A stretch of DNA of 64,000 bases from Streptomyces sp. RB17 (GTDB lineage: Bacteria > Actinomycetota > Actinomycetes > Streptomycetales > Streptomycetaceae): NCBI RefSeq assembly GCF_009604455.1, contig NZ_WEGL01000001.1:248001-312000 (forward strand). Direction: 5' to 3'. The notes beneath the pieces were generated by a model that saw only the letters and a list, made by a program, of their open reading frames with translations, had not been told where the DNA came from and did no database searches. Each line of letters begins with the position of its first letter. Within the stretch, counting starts at the first letter, position 1. A program made the translations under genes and the position numbers. Positions 36,094-45,635 of this stretch are shown here, piece by piece.

Positions 36094-37710
36094 TCACATC
36101 CGGAAGACGCCGAACTGGGGCTCGCCCAGCGGCGCATTGGCACAAGCGGTCAGGGCCAGACCCAGCACCTGACGGGTCTCCAGCGGGTCGATCACGCCGT
36201 CGTCCCAGAGGCGGGCGGTGGCGTAGTAGGCGTTGCCCTGGCGCTCGTACTGCGCGCGGATCGGCGCCTTGAAGGCCTCCTCGTCCTCGGCGGGCCAGGC
36301 CTCTCCACGGGCCTCCAGCTGGTCCCGCTTGACGGTCGCGAGGACGGACGCGGCCTGCTCGCCGCCCATGACGGAGATCTTGGCGTTGGGCCACATCCAC
36401 AGGAAGCGGGGGGAGTAGGCCCGGCCGCACATCGAGTAGTTGCCCGCGCCGTACGACCCGCCGACCACCACGGTCAGCTTGGGCACGCGCGTGCACGCCA
36501 CCGCCGTCACCATCTTGGCGCCGTGCTTGGCGATACCGCCCGCCTCGTAGTCCCTGCCGACCATGAACCCGGAGATGTTCTGCAGGAACACCAGCGGGAT
36601 CCCGCGCTGGTCGCACAGCTCGATGAAGTGGGCGCCCTTCTGGGCGGACTCGGAGAAGAGGATGCCGTTGTTGGCGACGATCCCGACCGGGTGGCCGTGG
36701 ATCCGCGCGAACCCGGTGACGAGCGTCTGCCCGAACTCGCTCTTGAACTCGGCGAAACGGGAGCCGTCGGCGATACGGGCGATGATCTCGCGTACGTCGT
36801 AGGGGGTACGGGAGTCGACCGGGACCGCGCCGTACAGCCCGTAGGGGTCCACCTTGGGCTCGACGGCCGGCTGGGCCTCCCAGGGCAGCGACTGCCGGGC
36901 CGGGAGCGTGGCGACGATGTTCCGCACGATCCTGAGGGCGTGCGCGTCGTCCTCGGCGAGGTGGTCGGTGACGCCGGAGATCCGGGAGTGGACCTCGCCG
37001 CCGCCCAGCTCCTCCGCCGTGACGACCTCGCCGGTGGCGGCCTTCACCAGGGGCGGCCCGCCGAGGAAGATCGTCCCCTGATTGCGGACGATCACGGCCT
37101 CGTCGCTCATGGCGGGCACATACGCCCCGCCGGCCGTGCAGGAGCCGAGCACGGCGGCGATCTGCGGGATGCCGGCGCCGGACATCCGGGCCTGGTTGTA
37201 GAAGATCCGCCCGAAGTGGTCCCGGTCCGGGAACACCTCGTCCTGCATCGGCAGGAAGGCGCCGCCGGAGTCCACGAGGTAAACGCACGGCAGCCGGTTG
37301 TCGAGGGCCACCTCCTGGGCGCGCAGGTGCTTCTTCACGGTCATCGGGTAGTACGTCCCACCCTTCACCGTGGCGTCATTGGCGACGATCACGCACTCGC
37401 GCCCGCTGACCCGCCCGATCCCGGCGATCACCCCGGCGGCCGGGGCCTGCCCGTCGTACATCCCGTCGGCCGCGAGGGGCGCCAGCTCCAGGAACGGCGA
37501 CCCCGCATCCAGCAGCGTGTCCACCCTGTCCCTCGGCAGCAGCTTGCCCCGCGCGGTGTGCCGGGCCCGCGCCTTCTCGCCGCCGCCGAGAGCCGCCGCG
37601 GCCAGCTTGCCGCGCAACTCCTCGACGAGCGCGAGATGCGCCTGTTCATTGGCCCGCCAGGCCTCCGACGCGGGATCTGCCGCGCTCCGAAGCTCCGGTG
37701 CCTCCTGCAT
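36094..37710 (-). CDS. Methylcrotonyl-CoA carboxylase, carboxyltransferase beta subunit
   Basis: A 538-residue carboxyltransferase that moves CO2 from biotin to methylcrotonyl-CoA. It starts with the typical N-terminal helices ([20 protein letters not shown]) and carries [16 protein letters not shown]. CoA-binding oxyanion regions include [15 protein letters not shown] and [16 protein letters not shown]. First gene of the operon (beta, alpha, lyase, dehydrogenase), divergent from a TetR regulator. Confidence 0.94.
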   Translation of the reverse strand: MQEAPELRSAADPASEAWRANEQAHLALVEELRGKLAAAALGGGEKARARHTARGKLLPRDRVDTLLDAGSPFLELAPLAADGMYDGQAPAAGVIAGIGRVSGRECVIVANDATVKGGTYYPMTVKKHLRAQEVALDNRLPCVYLVDSGGAFLPMQDEVFPDRDHFGRIFYNQARMSGAGIPQIAAVLGSCTAGGAYVPAMSDEAVIVRNQGTIFLGGPPLVKAATGEVVTAEELGGGEVHSRISGVTDHLAEDDAHALRIVRNIVATLPARQSLPWEAQPAVEPKVDPYGLYGAVPVDSRTPYDVREIIARIADGSRFAEFKSEFGQTLVTGFARIHGHPVGIVANNGILFSESAQKGAHFIELCDQRGIPLVFLQNISGFMVGRDYEAGGIAKHGAKMVTAVACTRVPKLTVVVGGSYGAGNYSMCGRAYSPRFLWMWPNAKISVMGGEQAASVLATVKRDQLEARGEAWPAEDEEAFKAPIRAQYERQGNAYYATARLWDDGVIDPLETRQVLGLALTACANAPLGEPQFGVFRM

Positions 37711-37753
37711 CCTGCGGTCCCCTCACCGGTGATCGAACCTGTTGGTCGAACGT

Positions 37754-37797
37754 GTTAATGAGCGTTAACCATTTCCTCCAGGTTAACGACCGCTAAC
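37754..37797. promoter_or_regulatory. Twin GTTAACG palindromes between liu-type operon and TetR gene
   Basis: Two imperfect 16-bp palindromes, GTTAATGAGCGTTAAC (37754-37769) and GTTAACGACCGCTAAC (37782-37797), are spaced 28 bp centre to centre in the 109-bp divergent gap. They look like operators of the adjacent TetR regulator, controlling both itself and the carboxylase operon. Confidence 0.75.
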
Positions 37798-37819
37798 CTC
37801 GCTGTCTAGAATTGCCTGC

Positions 37820-38419
37820 ATGGTCACCAGAACCGACGCCCCGACCCGCCGCGAGCAGATCCTCAAGGAGGCCGCCCGGCTCTTCGCCGAGCGCGGTTTC
37901 CACGGCGTCGGCGTCGACGAGATAGGCGCCGCTGTGGGCATCAGCGGCCCCGGTCTGTACCGGCACTTCGCGGGCAAGGACGCGATGCTCGCCGAGCTGC
38001 TGGTCGGCATCAGCGGCCAGCTGCTGACGGGCGCGAAGCGCCGCCTGGCGGAGGCGGACGGCCGGAGCGGCGCCTCGGCGGTCCTGGACTCCCTGATCGA
38101 GGGCCACATCGACTTCGCCCTGGACGACCGTCCCCTCATCACCCTGCACGATCGCGAGCTGGACCGCCTGCGCGACAGCGACCGCAAGCTGGTGCGCCAG
38201 CTCCAGCGGCAGTACGTCGAGCTGTGGGTGGAGGTGGTCCGCGAGGTCTACCCGGCCCTGTCCGAACCCTCGGCCCGCTCGGCCGTCCACTCGGTCTTCG
38301 GCCTCCTGAACTCCACCCCCCACCTGGGCCGCGCGGGCACCCTCCCGGGCCGCGGCGCCACGGCGGCCCTGCTGCACCGGATGGCCCGGGGGGCGTTCGA
38401 GGCGGCGGGGGAGGACTGA
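37820..38419 (+). CDS. TetR-family regulator of acyl-CoA catabolism
   Basis: A 199-residue TetR repressor. The helix-turn-helix is near residues 30-52 (GVDEIGAAVGISGPGLYRHFAGKDAML). The ligand domain is helical, which fits an acyl-CoA effector, but the ligand is not visible. Divergent from the carboxylase operon with twin palindromes between them, so it is the likely local regulator. Confidence 0.9.
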   Translation: MVTRTDAPTRREQILKEAARLFAERGFHGVGVDEIGAAVGISGPGLYRHFAGKDAMLAELLVGISGQLLTGAKRRLAEADGRSGASAVLDSLIEGHIDFALDDRPLITLHDRELDRLRDSDRKLVRQLQRQYVELWVEVVREVYPALSEPSARSAVHSVFGLLNSTPHLGRAGTLPGRGATAALLHRMARGAFEAAGED

Positions 38420-38485
38420 GCGCGCTGGGGGGACCGGGCGCGCTGGGGGAGGACTGAGCGCGGTGGCGGCGGGAGCGATGATCGC

Positions 38486-38719
38486 GTGACGCCCACCGCC
38501 CGGCCGTCCCTGACCGGGACCGTCCGCCGGTTCGGCGACTATGAGGGGGAGCGGCGGGCGCGGGCCACGCGTGCGTGGGTGCGCGAGCACCTGACTCAGC
38601 ACCCGGGCCGCGACCTCCGCCACGGCATCACGCTCGACGGCGTGCTGATCCGCGCGCGTGCGGCCCTCCTCGCCCATGCACGCTTCCCGGCCCGTACGCG
38701 CTTCCGCAGCGCACTGTGA
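38486..38719 (+). CDS. Small Arg-rich hypothetical protein
   Basis: A 77-residue basic protein without hydrophobic segments. The GTG start has a GGGAG site about 10 bases upstream, and codon use is G/C-biased at third positions. An 18-bp direct repeat of gggggaggactgagcgcg spans the end of the TetR gene and the gap before it. Family not recognised; could be a chance ORF. Confidence 0.4.
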   Translation: MTPTARPSLTGTVRRFGDYEGERRARATRAWVREHLTQHPGRDLRHGITLDGVLIRARAALLAHARFPARTRFRSAL

Positions 38720-38829
38720 GTCCTGTCGCCTCCGCTCGAGAGTGACCTGGATCTCTGGACGCATCGCCGTACTCGCCGGTATCTTCGAGTCTGAGCAAGC
38801 GCTTAGACAGGAACGTGGAGGTGGGCGGC

Positions 38830-39987
38830 GTGCGCCGTACGGTGTTCAACGAGGATCACGAGGCGTTCCGGGAGACCCTGCGCGCCTTCATCGAGGCCGA
38901 GGTCGTGCCGGTCTACGACGAGTGGTTCGCCGCCGGCCAGGCGCCGCGCGACTTCTACTACAAGCTCGGCGAGCTGGGCATCTTCGGCATCAGCGTGCCC
39001 GAGGAGTTCGGCGGCGCGGGCATGGACACCCACAAGTTCGAGGCCGTCCTCTACGAGGAGACCGCCCGCGCGGGCGTGAGCTTCGGCGGCTCCGGCGTCC
39101 ACGTCCTGCTCGCCCTGCCCTACATCAAGATGCTGGCCACGGACGAGCAGAAGAAGCGCTACCTGCCGAAGTTCGTCACCGGCGAGGAGATGTGGGCCAT
39201 CGCCATGACCGAGCCGGGGACGGGCTCGGACCTGGCCGGCATGAAGACCACCGCCAAGCTCAGCGAGGACGGCACGCACTACGTCCTCAACGGCGCCAAG
39301 ACCTTCATCACCGGCGGCGTGCACGCCGACAAGGTGATCGTCTGCGCCCGCACGGCAGCGCCCACCGCCGAGGACCGCCGCCACGGCATCTCCCTGTTCG
39401 CCGTGGACACCAAGTCCGAGGGCTACTCCGTCGGCCGCAAGCTGGACAAGCTGGGCCTGAAGACCTCCGACACCGCCGAGCTGGCCTTCGTCGACGTCAA
39501 GGTCCCGGTCGAGGACCTGCTCGGCGAGGAGAACAGGGGCTTCTCCTACCTCGGCCACAACCTCGCCTCCGAGCGCTGGGGCATCGCCTTCGGCGCCTAC
39601 GCGCAGGCCAAGGCCGCCGTCCGGTTCGCCAAGCAGTACGTGCAGGAGCGCACCGTCTTCGGCAAGCCGGTCGCCCACTTCCAGAACACCAAGTTCGAAC
39701 TGGCCGCCTGCCAGGCCGAGGTCGACGCCGCCGAGGCCGTCGCCGACCGCGCGACGGAGGCCCTGGACGCGGGCGAACTGACCCCCGCCGAGGCCGCTTC
39801 CGCGAAGCTGTTCTGCACCGAGGTCGCCCACCGCGTCATCGACCGCTGCCTCCAGCTGCACGGCGGCTACGGCTACATGAACGAGTACCCGATCGCCCGC
39901 CTGTACGCGGACAACCGCGTCAACCGCATCTACGGCGGCACCAGCGAGATCATGAAGACGATCATCGCGAAGGACATGGGCCTGTAA
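38830..39987 (+). CDS. Acyl-CoA dehydrogenase, LCAD/IVD-like type
   Basis: A 385-residue acyl-CoA dehydrogenase. FAD and substrate motifs include AIAMTEPGTGSDLAG, ERTVFGKPV and LHGGYGYMNEYPIARLY. The C-terminal motif IYGGTSEIMK has Gly where MCAD has its catalytic Glu. In LCAD and isovaleryl enzymes the base comes from an earlier helix, and ASERWGIAF here supplies such a Glu. This distinguishes it from the AcdH-type gene upstream. The GTG at 38830 is preferred because GGAGGTG sits 7 bases before it; a GTG at 38815 lies upstream of this site. Confidence 0.9.
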   Translation: MRRTVFNEDHEAFRETLRAFIEAEVVPVYDEWFAAGQAPRDFYYKLGELGIFGISVPEEFGGAGMDTHKFEAVLYEETARAGVSFGGSGVHVLLALPYIKMLATDEQKKRYLPKFVTGEEMWAIAMTEPGTGSDLAGMKTTAKLSEDGTHYVLNGAKTFITGGVHADKVIVCARTAAPTAEDRRHGISLFAVDTKSEGYSVGRKLDKLGLKTSDTAELAFVDVKVPVEDLLGEENRGFSYLGHNLASERWGIAFGAYAQAKAAVRFAKQYVQERTVFGKPVAHFQNTKFELAACQAEVDAAEAVADRATEALDAGELTPAEAASAKLFCTEVAHRVIDRCLQLHGGYGYMNEYPIARLYADNRVNRIYGGTSEIMKTIIAKDMGL

Positions 39988-40034
39988 GACGGACCTGTCA
40001 CCACCGCAATCACTGGCCTGTACAACTAGATGCC

Positions 40035-40904
40035 ATGAGCCAGGCACTCCAGGATCTCCTCGATCTGCTCGACCTCGAGCAGATCGAGGAGAACATCTTC
40101 CGCGGCCAGTCCCGCTCCGCCGTCGTACCCCGCGTCTTCGGCGGGCAGGTCGCGGCGCAGGCGCTGGTCGCCGCCGGGCGTACGGTCCCCGCGGACCGGC
40201 CCGCCCATTCGCTGCACGCCTACTTCCTGCGCCCCGGCGACCCCGGCGCACCGATCGTCTACACCGTCGACCGCATCCGCGACGGCCGGTCCTTCACCAC
40301 CCGCCGCGTGGTCGCCGTCCAGCACGGCAAGCCGATCTTCCATCTCTCGGCGTCCTTCCAGACGCTCGAGGAGGGCCTCGAGCACCAGGCGCCCATGCCC
40401 GCCTCGGCCGACCCGGCCACCCTGCCCACCTCGCAGGAGCGGTTGCGCGGCTACGGCCATCTCGCCCCCGAGGTCGTCGAGAAGTTCATCGAGGCCCGCG
40501 AGGCGATCGACCTCAGGTACGTGGAGGAGCCGCCGTACGGGCAGTTCGGCGAACCGCGTGAGCCGCACTCACAGGTCTGGTTCCGCACCAACGGCAAGCT
40601 GGACGACGACCCGTTGCTCCACGTCGTCCTCGCCACCTACGTCTCCGACATGACCCTCCTCGACTCCGTGCTGCTCGCGCACGGCCGCGGCGGCTGGGCG
40701 GTCGGTGACGTCGTGGGCGCCTCCCTGGACCACGCGATGTGGTTCCACCGTCCCTTCCGCGCCGACGACTGGCTGCTGTACGACCAGGAGTCGCCGTCCG
40801 CGCACGGCGGCCGCGGCCTCGGCCAGGCCCGGATCTACACACAGGACGGACAGCTCGCGATCACCGTCATCCAGGAGGGCGTGGTCCGCGTTCCGCGTGA
40901 CTGA
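40035..40904 (+). CDS. tesB: Acyl-CoA thioesterase II (TesB)
   Basis: A 289-residue double hot-dog thioesterase that hydrolyses acyl-CoAs to free acids. It shows FGGQVAAQALVAAG, HSLHAYFLRPGD, LHVVLATYVSDMTLLDSVLLAHG and LDHAMWFHRPFRADDWLLYDQESPSA, all TesB motifs. It follows the acyl-CoA dehydrogenase by 47 bp and is probably co-transcribed, returning CoA from surplus or unusual acyl chains. Confidence 0.93.
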   Translation: MSQALQDLLDLLDLEQIEENIFRGQSRSAVVPRVFGGQVAAQALVAAGRTVPADRPAHSLHAYFLRPGDPGAPIVYTVDRIRDGRSFTTRRVVAVQHGKPIFHLSASFQTLEEGLEHQAPMPASADPATLPTSQERLRGYGHLAPEVVEKFIEAREAIDLRYVEEPPYGQFGEPREPHSQVWFRTNGKLDDDPLLHVVLATYVSDMTLLDSVLLAHGRGGWAVGDVVGASLDHAMWFHRPFRADDWLLYDQESPSAHGGRGLGQARIYTQDGQLAITVIQEGVVRVPRD

Positions 40905-41159
40905 AGTTGCTCCGAGGTGCCGAGTGACGGGTGTGGCACTAATCTCTATGAGTGACAGCCGCAGTACATGGCGTAACCGGCCGGCGGTTCCGGTTTCCCG
41001 GAACGGCAGACGTCGGCGGCGACGTTCGTGGAGCACACCCGCTGCGGCGACACCTGAAGAGCGCGCCGTGCCTTCCTCTCAGTGAGCACGGCGCCGGCCA
41101 TCCACACCGCGCCTTCCCCACGGAGCCGCGGGAGTTGATGGAGACAGAAGGGTAATCCC

Positions 41160-41480
41160 ATGCGAGCTCAGCGCTTCAAGCGTTATGTCGTGATGTCCGC
41201 AACAGGCCTCCTGCTTGCCGGCGGGGCCGCGATCGGCACGGCCGGCACGGCCTCGGCGGCCCCCGCAACTCCCACGGCCCACGCCTACAGTTCCGGCTGG
41301 GGCGGCAACGGCTGGGGCCGTCACCACAACGGTCACCGTCGCCACCACTGCCGCGGCGGCGGCTGGGGCAACCGGGGCTGGGGCAACTGGGGTTGGGGCA
41401 ACTGGGGCGGGGGCAACAGGGGTGGCGGCAACTGGGGTGGCGGCAACTGGGGTGGCAACTGGGGCGGCGGCGGGCGGTAA
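41160..41480 (+). CDS. Exported Gly/Trp/Asn-rich small protein
   Basis: A 106-residue protein with a Sec signal (residues 1-34, ending ASA) and an exported tail dominated by Gly, Trp and Asn in short GWGNWG/GGNWGG repeats, after a His/Arg-rich patch (GRHHNGHRRHHCRGGG). One Cys is present. The start ATG has an AAGGG site. The repeat tail is low-complexity, so its family is hard to name; metal binding through the His patch or wall/surface association is possible. Confidence 0.8.
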   Translation: MRAQRFKRYVVMSATGLLLAGGAAIGTAGTASAAPATPTAHAYSSGWGGNGWGRHHNGHRRHHCRGGGWGNRGWGNWGWGNWGGGNRGGGNWGGGNWGGNWGGGGR

Positions 41481-41559
41481 CCGACCCGGCACGATCGCGC
41501 CCACACTGTGCGGCTCCGCTCACGGGGCCGCACAGTGCCGTGCCGACAGCACGGGACCG

Positions 41560-42348
41560 TCAGGAAAGTCCGGCAGCCGCCAGCAGATACGCCGTCATCG
41601 GGTCGTAGTGACGCGGGCTCACCACATGGTCGTCGAGCGGCACGACGGCCTGGAGGGTGCCCTCGGACTCGGCGAGGAACAGCGCCGGGTCGTTGCAGTC
41701 GGCGTATCCCACGGAGTCGATGCCGTGCTGACCCGCGTACCCCGCCCACCCGTGGTCGGCGACGACCAGGTCCGGCAGCGCGCGACCCTCGCGCTCAAGT
41801 CCCGTCAGAACGGCCCGCATCGGCTCCCCGGAGTGGGTGTGCCACAGCGTCGCCCCGTGCTCCAGCACCGCGACGTCCGCGAACTGCATGACGTACCCCT
41901 CGTCCGTCTGCAGCCCGTCCGGGATGACCACGATCTCGCAGCCGGCGGCCCGCAGCGCGGCGGCCGTCGCCCGGTGCACGTCCAGCAGGCCGCCCGGATG
42001 CCCGGTGGCGAACAGCACCCGCTGCCGGTCCTCGGCCGCCTTGCGCAGCCGCGCCGCCATCCGCTCCAGCGCGTCCACGGTCAGCTCGGGGTCGATCGTG
42101 TCCTGCCCGTACCGGTACTCGGGATCGTCGTTCACGCCGGCTCTCTCGGCCATCACCGCGAGCACGTCCTGCTCGTCCGCCCAGCGGTCGCCCAGCTCCA
42201 GGCCGAGCCAGAAGTTGCGGACACCGTTGGCGAGCTGACGGTAGTGGGAGAGGTTGTTCTCGCGGGGCGTGGCGACGTCCCCCGCGATACGGGTCCTCAC
42301 CAGATGGTCGACGAGCTGGGCGCGGCTGGGTGTCCCGGGTATCGGCAT
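41560..42348 (-). CDS. Conserved actinomycete protein, annotated as phosphatase in relatives
   Basis: A 262-residue cytoplasmic protein. It contains LFATGHPGGLLDVH, EHGATLWHTHSGEPM and VADHGWAGYAGQHGIDSVGYADCNDPALFLAE. I recall this family as a phosphatase-labelled conserved actinomycete protein, but I do not see a classic phosphatase signature, so the label is only tentative. His/Asp-rich motifs suggest a metal-dependent hydrolase. The ATG at 42348 has a GGAGG site 1-6 bases upstream. It lies 74 bp after the PucR gene on the same strand. Confidence 0.7.
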   Translation of the reverse strand: MPIPGTPSRAQLVDHLVRTRIAGDVATPRENNLSHYRQLANGVRNFWLGLELGDRWADEQDVLAVMAERAGVNDDPEYRYGQDTIDPELTVDALERMAARLRKAAEDRQRVLFATGHPGGLLDVHRATAAALRAAGCEIVVIPDGLQTDEGYVMQFADVAVLEHGATLWHTHSGEPMRAVLTGLEREGRALPDLVVADHGWAGYAGQHGIDSVGYADCNDPALFLAESEGTLQAVVPLDDHVVSPRHYDPMTAYLLAAAGLS

Positions 42349-42422
42349 GCCTCCATTGTGAGGCAGCGCGCCACGGCCCGTCCTCGGCATGTCGCCCGCT
42401 GGGACGCGCCTCACGCGCCCGG

Positions 42423-43910
42423 TCAGCCCCGGCGCAGCGCGAACCACAGTTCCATGCGGACGTCCGGGTCGTCCAGGTCGGTGTCCAGCAGGGCGGCGCA
42501 GCGGGCGATGCGCTGCCGCACGGTGTTGCGGTGCACGTCCATGGCCACCGCCGTACGGTCCCAGCTGCCGTGCAGCGCCAGCCAGTTGCGCAGGGTCTCG
42601 GCGAGCTCGGGCCGACCGGTGAGCGGGGCGAGCAGCGCGCGGGCGTGTGCCTCGGCGTCCGCCCGCGGCACCAGATCCTGCAGGCCCGGCCGGGCGCCGT
42701 GCCGGACCAGCGGGGTGCGGGTGGCCCGGGCCCGGGCGAGGGCACGGGCCGCCTGCGCATCGGCGGCCCGCCACTCGGACGCCTCCACGGCCGCGCTCAC
42801 CCCGAGCGTCCACCCGGCCTGCGGCTCCGGCAACCGCCCGCCCGGCACCAGCACCCGTACGACGTCATGCCCGAGGTCGACCAGCGGTGAGCCCAGCGCG
42901 GCACCGAGCCCGGACGCCGCGACGGCATCGGGCAGCTGAGCCTCCGGCCGCGCGTGCACGACCAGCCACCGTCCGGTGCCGAGCAGCGGGGCCACCTCCT
43001 CGGGCGGGGAGCCCAGCAACAGCCGTACGAGAGCGGAGGAACGGGCGGCACCGGTGCCGCTGTGGTGCTCACCGGTCAGCAAGGACAGCAGGACGGCGGC
43101 GACGGACGCGATGGTGTGATCACCGGGGTCGCGCCGGGGGGAGGCCACGCCGAGCACGAACCCCTCGCCGGCGCCGAGGGCGTAGACGGCCAGGTGGGTG
43201 GCGCCGACGGTGTCGGTCGCGGAGGTGGCCCTGGGTGCCGTGCGCCCCGTGGGCCGCACCACGCCCGAGAGCTCCGCGAGCGCCTCCCTGACCCCCTCCG
43301 CCGGCTCCCGGCCCGCCGCCGCGATCTCGGTGCCGTCGGGGCCGTGCAGGACCGCGTGCCCGGCCAGGCGCTGGGCCAGCTGGCGCAGCACCGACGGCAC
43401 CGGATCCGGGCGGGAGGCCGCCGCCGCCAGGCTCTGCTGGGCCTCCGTGACGCGGCGGAGTTCGGCCAGCCGGGCCTGGGCCATCAGCTGCCACACCGCG
43501 CGGGCCACGCCGGAGAACGTGGTCTGGGGCGGGACCTCCAGGAGGGGGAGGCCGTAGCGCTCGCAGGCCGCCACGAGCGCGCGCGGCACCGTGTCGTGGA
43601 CGGGGGCGAGCCCGAAGCCGAGGGCGGCACCGCCCGCCGCCACGATCCGGGAGACATAGTCGTCGAAGTACGTGCCCGATCCGGCCGCCTCCGGGATGTG
43701 CACCCCCGCCGTGAGCAGCAGCTCGCCGCCCAGCAGATACGGGTACGGGTCGGCCATCTCCGAGGTGTGCGCCCAGTGGATCACGGTCGAGGGCTCGGAC
43801 GGGCCCGCGATCTGGCGCAGGCCGAGGTCCTCCCGGGCCAGCAGGGCCGAGAGCGGGACCGGTGGGGTCGGTGGGACCGCCGGGGTCATCGGGGCGGTTG
43901 TTTCCGGCAT
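42423..43910 (-). CDS. PucR-family transcriptional regulator
   Basis: A 495-residue regulator. The N-terminal PucR-type sensor domain (about 25-145) has the pattern LLTAGVHIPE and ALGFGLAPVHDTVPRALVAAC. A central GGDEF-like/GAF-like region follows. The C-terminal PucR/CdaR helix-turn-helix reads LRNWLALHGSWDRTAVAMDV and HRNTVRQRIARCAALL. The family controls purine, polyamine and amine catabolism. It is divergent from the SSF-ureohydrolase-ThDP genes, so it probably regulates them. ATG at 43910 is used; a GTG at 43928 would add six residues. Confidence 0.9.
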   Translation of the reverse strand: MPETTAPMTPAVPPTPPVPLSALLAREDLGLRQIAGPSEPSTVIHWAHTSEMADPYPYLLGGELLLTAGVHIPEAAGSGTYFDDYVSRIVAAGGAALGFGLAPVHDTVPRALVAACERYGLPLLEVPPQTTFSGVARAVWQLMAQARLAELRRVTEAQQSLAAAASRPDPVPSVLRQLAQRLAGHAVLHGPDGTEIAAAGREPAEGVREALAELSGVVRPTGRTAPRATSATDTVGATHLAVYALGAGEGFVLGVASPRRDPGDHTIASVAAVLLSLLTGEHHSGTGAARSSALVRLLLGSPPEEVAPLLGTGRWLVVHARPEAQLPDAVAASGLGAALGSPLVDLGHDVVRVLVPGGRLPEPQAGWTLGVSAAVEASEWRAADAQAARALARARATRTPLVRHGARPGLQDLVPRADAEAHARALLAPLTGRPELAETLRNWLALHGSWDRTAVAMDVHRNTVRQRIARCAALLDTDLDDPDVRMELWFALRRG

Positions 43911-44100
43911 GATGTGCGTACCCTTCACTCCGCCCTATTCATATGGATGAAACGTACACTTCGCAGTCGCTTTCCGGCCACCTAGTGTCAAGTCAGACCG
44001 GCGGCCGCGGGTACGGGCGGATGTCCCCGCGATCTGTCGCCGGCTCGTCCCCACCGCATCTGCACGACACGCCACCGGAATGTGCGCGAAGGAGGGCCCC

Positions 44101-45561
44101 ATGGCCGTCGACTACACAGTGATCGTCGTCTATCTCGCCGGCATGCTGGCGATGGGCTGGTGGGGCATGCGCCGCGCCAAGTCCAAGAGCGATTTCCTCG
44201 TGGCGGGCCGCCGCCTGGGCCCGGCCATGTACTCCGGCACCATGGCGGCGATCGTCCTCGGCGGCGCCTCCACCATCGGCGGCGTGGGCCTCGGCTACCA
44301 GTACGGCCTCTCCGGCGCCTGGATGGTCTTCACCATCGGCCTCGGCCTGCTCGCCCTGTCCGTCTTCTTCTCCGCCCGCATCGCCCGGCTGAAGGTCTAC
44401 ACCGTCTCCGAGATGCTGGACCTGCGCTACGGCGGCCGGGCCGGGGTGATCTCCGGCGTGGTCATGTGGGCGTACACCCTGATGCTGGCGGTCACCTCGA
44501 CCATCGCCTACGCCACGATCTTCGACGTCCTCTTCGACATGAACCGGACCGTCGCGATCATCCTCGGCGGCTCGATCGTCGTCGCCTACTCCACCCTCGG
44601 CGGCATGTGGTCGATCACCCTCACCGACATGGTGCAGTTCGTGGTCAAGACGATCGGTGTGCTGCTCCTGCTCCTGCCGATCGCGGTCGTCAAGGCGGGC
44701 GGCTTCTCCGAGATGAAGGCCAAGCTGCCGACCTCGTACTTCGACCCGCTGGGCATCGGCGGTCAGACGATCTTCACCTATGTCCTGATCTACACGTTCG
44801 GCATGCTGATCGGCCAGGACATCTGGCAGCGCGTGTTCACCGCCCGCAGCGACAGGACCGCCAAGTGGGGCGGCACGGTGGCCGGAACCTACTGTCTGGC
44901 CTACGCCCTCGCCGGCGCGGTGATCGGCACGGCCGCCAAGGTGCTCTACCCCAAGCTCGGCAGCCCCGACGACGCCTTCGCCACCATCGTCAAGGACGAA
45001 CTCCCCGTCGGCGTGCGCGGCCTGGTCCTGGCCGCCGCCCTCGCCGCCGTGATGTCCACCTCCTCCGGCGCCCTGATCGCCTGCGCCACGGTCGCCAACA
45101 ACGACATCTGGTCGCGCCTGAAGGGTGCCGTACGACGGGACGGCGAGGGGCACGACGAGGTCAGCGGCAACCGCGCCTTCATCCTGATCATGGGCGTGGT
45201 GGTGATCGGCACGGCGATCGCGCTGAACAACGTGGTCGAGGCGCTGACGGTCGCCTACAACCTCCTCGTCGGCGGCCTGCTCGTGCCCATCCTCGGCGGC
45301 CTGCTGTGGAAGCGCGGCACGGTGCAGGGCGCGCTGGCCTCCGTGATCGTCGGCGGCCTCGCGGTGATCGGCCTGATGGCCGGCTACGGCATCCTCGCCA
45401 ACGAGCCCGTCTACTACGGCCTGCTCGCCTCCCTCGCCGCCTACGTCGCCGTCTCCCTGGCGACCAGGCCCACCGACGAGACGGTTCTCGCCACCTGGCG
45501 CGAGCGCCTCGCCGGACGGAACCCCGAACTCGCGTCCGAGCCGGTCCCGGCTCACCAGTAG
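44101..45561 (+). CDS. Sodium:solute symporter (SSF family)
   Basis: A 486-residue integral membrane transporter with about 12-13 helices. The N-terminus [26 protein letters not shown] and the SSF motif [21 protein letters not shown] match the family. The ATG at 44101 follows an excellent AAGGAGG site; an earlier GTG at 44080 is outside it. Substrate not visible. Downstream genes act on guanidino and 2-oxo-acid compounds, so uptake of such an amine or acid is plausible. Confidence 0.9.
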   Translation: MAVDYTVIVVYLAGMLAMGWWGMRRAKSKSDFLVAGRRLGPAMYSGTMAAIVLGGASTIGGVGLGYQYGLSGAWMVFTIGLGLLALSVFFSARIARLKVYTVSEMLDLRYGGRAGVISGVVMWAYTLMLAVTSTIAYATIFDVLFDMNRTVAIILGGSIVVAYSTLGGMWSITLTDMVQFVVKTIGVLLLLLPIAVVKAGGFSEMKAKLPTSYFDPLGIGGQTIFTYVLIYTFGMLIGQDIWQRVFTARSDRTAKWGGTVAGTYCLAYALAGAVIGTAAKVLYPKLGSPDDAFATIVKDELPVGVRGLVLAAALAAVMSTSSGALIACATVANNDIWSRLKGAVRRDGEGHDEVSGNRAFILIMGVVVIGTAIALNNVVEALTVAYNLLVGGLLVPILGGLLWKRGTVQGALASVIVGGLAVIGLMAGYGILANEPVYYGLLASLAAYVAVSLATRPTDETVLATWRERLAGRNPELASEPVPAHQ

Positions 45562-45575
45562 AGTCGTATGACAAG

Positions 45576-45604
45576 CAGTACATGCGGCACAAACAGTACA
45601 TGCG
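45576..45604. repeat. Short direct repeat CAGTACATGCG
   Basis: Two exact 11-bp copies (45576-45586 and 45594-45604), 18 bp apart, lie in the 74-bp gap between the symporter and ureohydrolase genes. Each contains an ATG. The spacing is near two DNA turns, so it may be a binding site, or simply a duplication. Confidence 0.6.
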
Positions 45605-45635
45605 CGACGAAGCGCAAGAAAGAAGGCATTTGACC

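Noticed and set aside
40905..41159. Short ORFs in the gap after tesB
   Set aside because: None has a ribosome site with coding-like sequence; the 67-codon frame at 40952 reads as random Arg/Pro/His-rich sequence.
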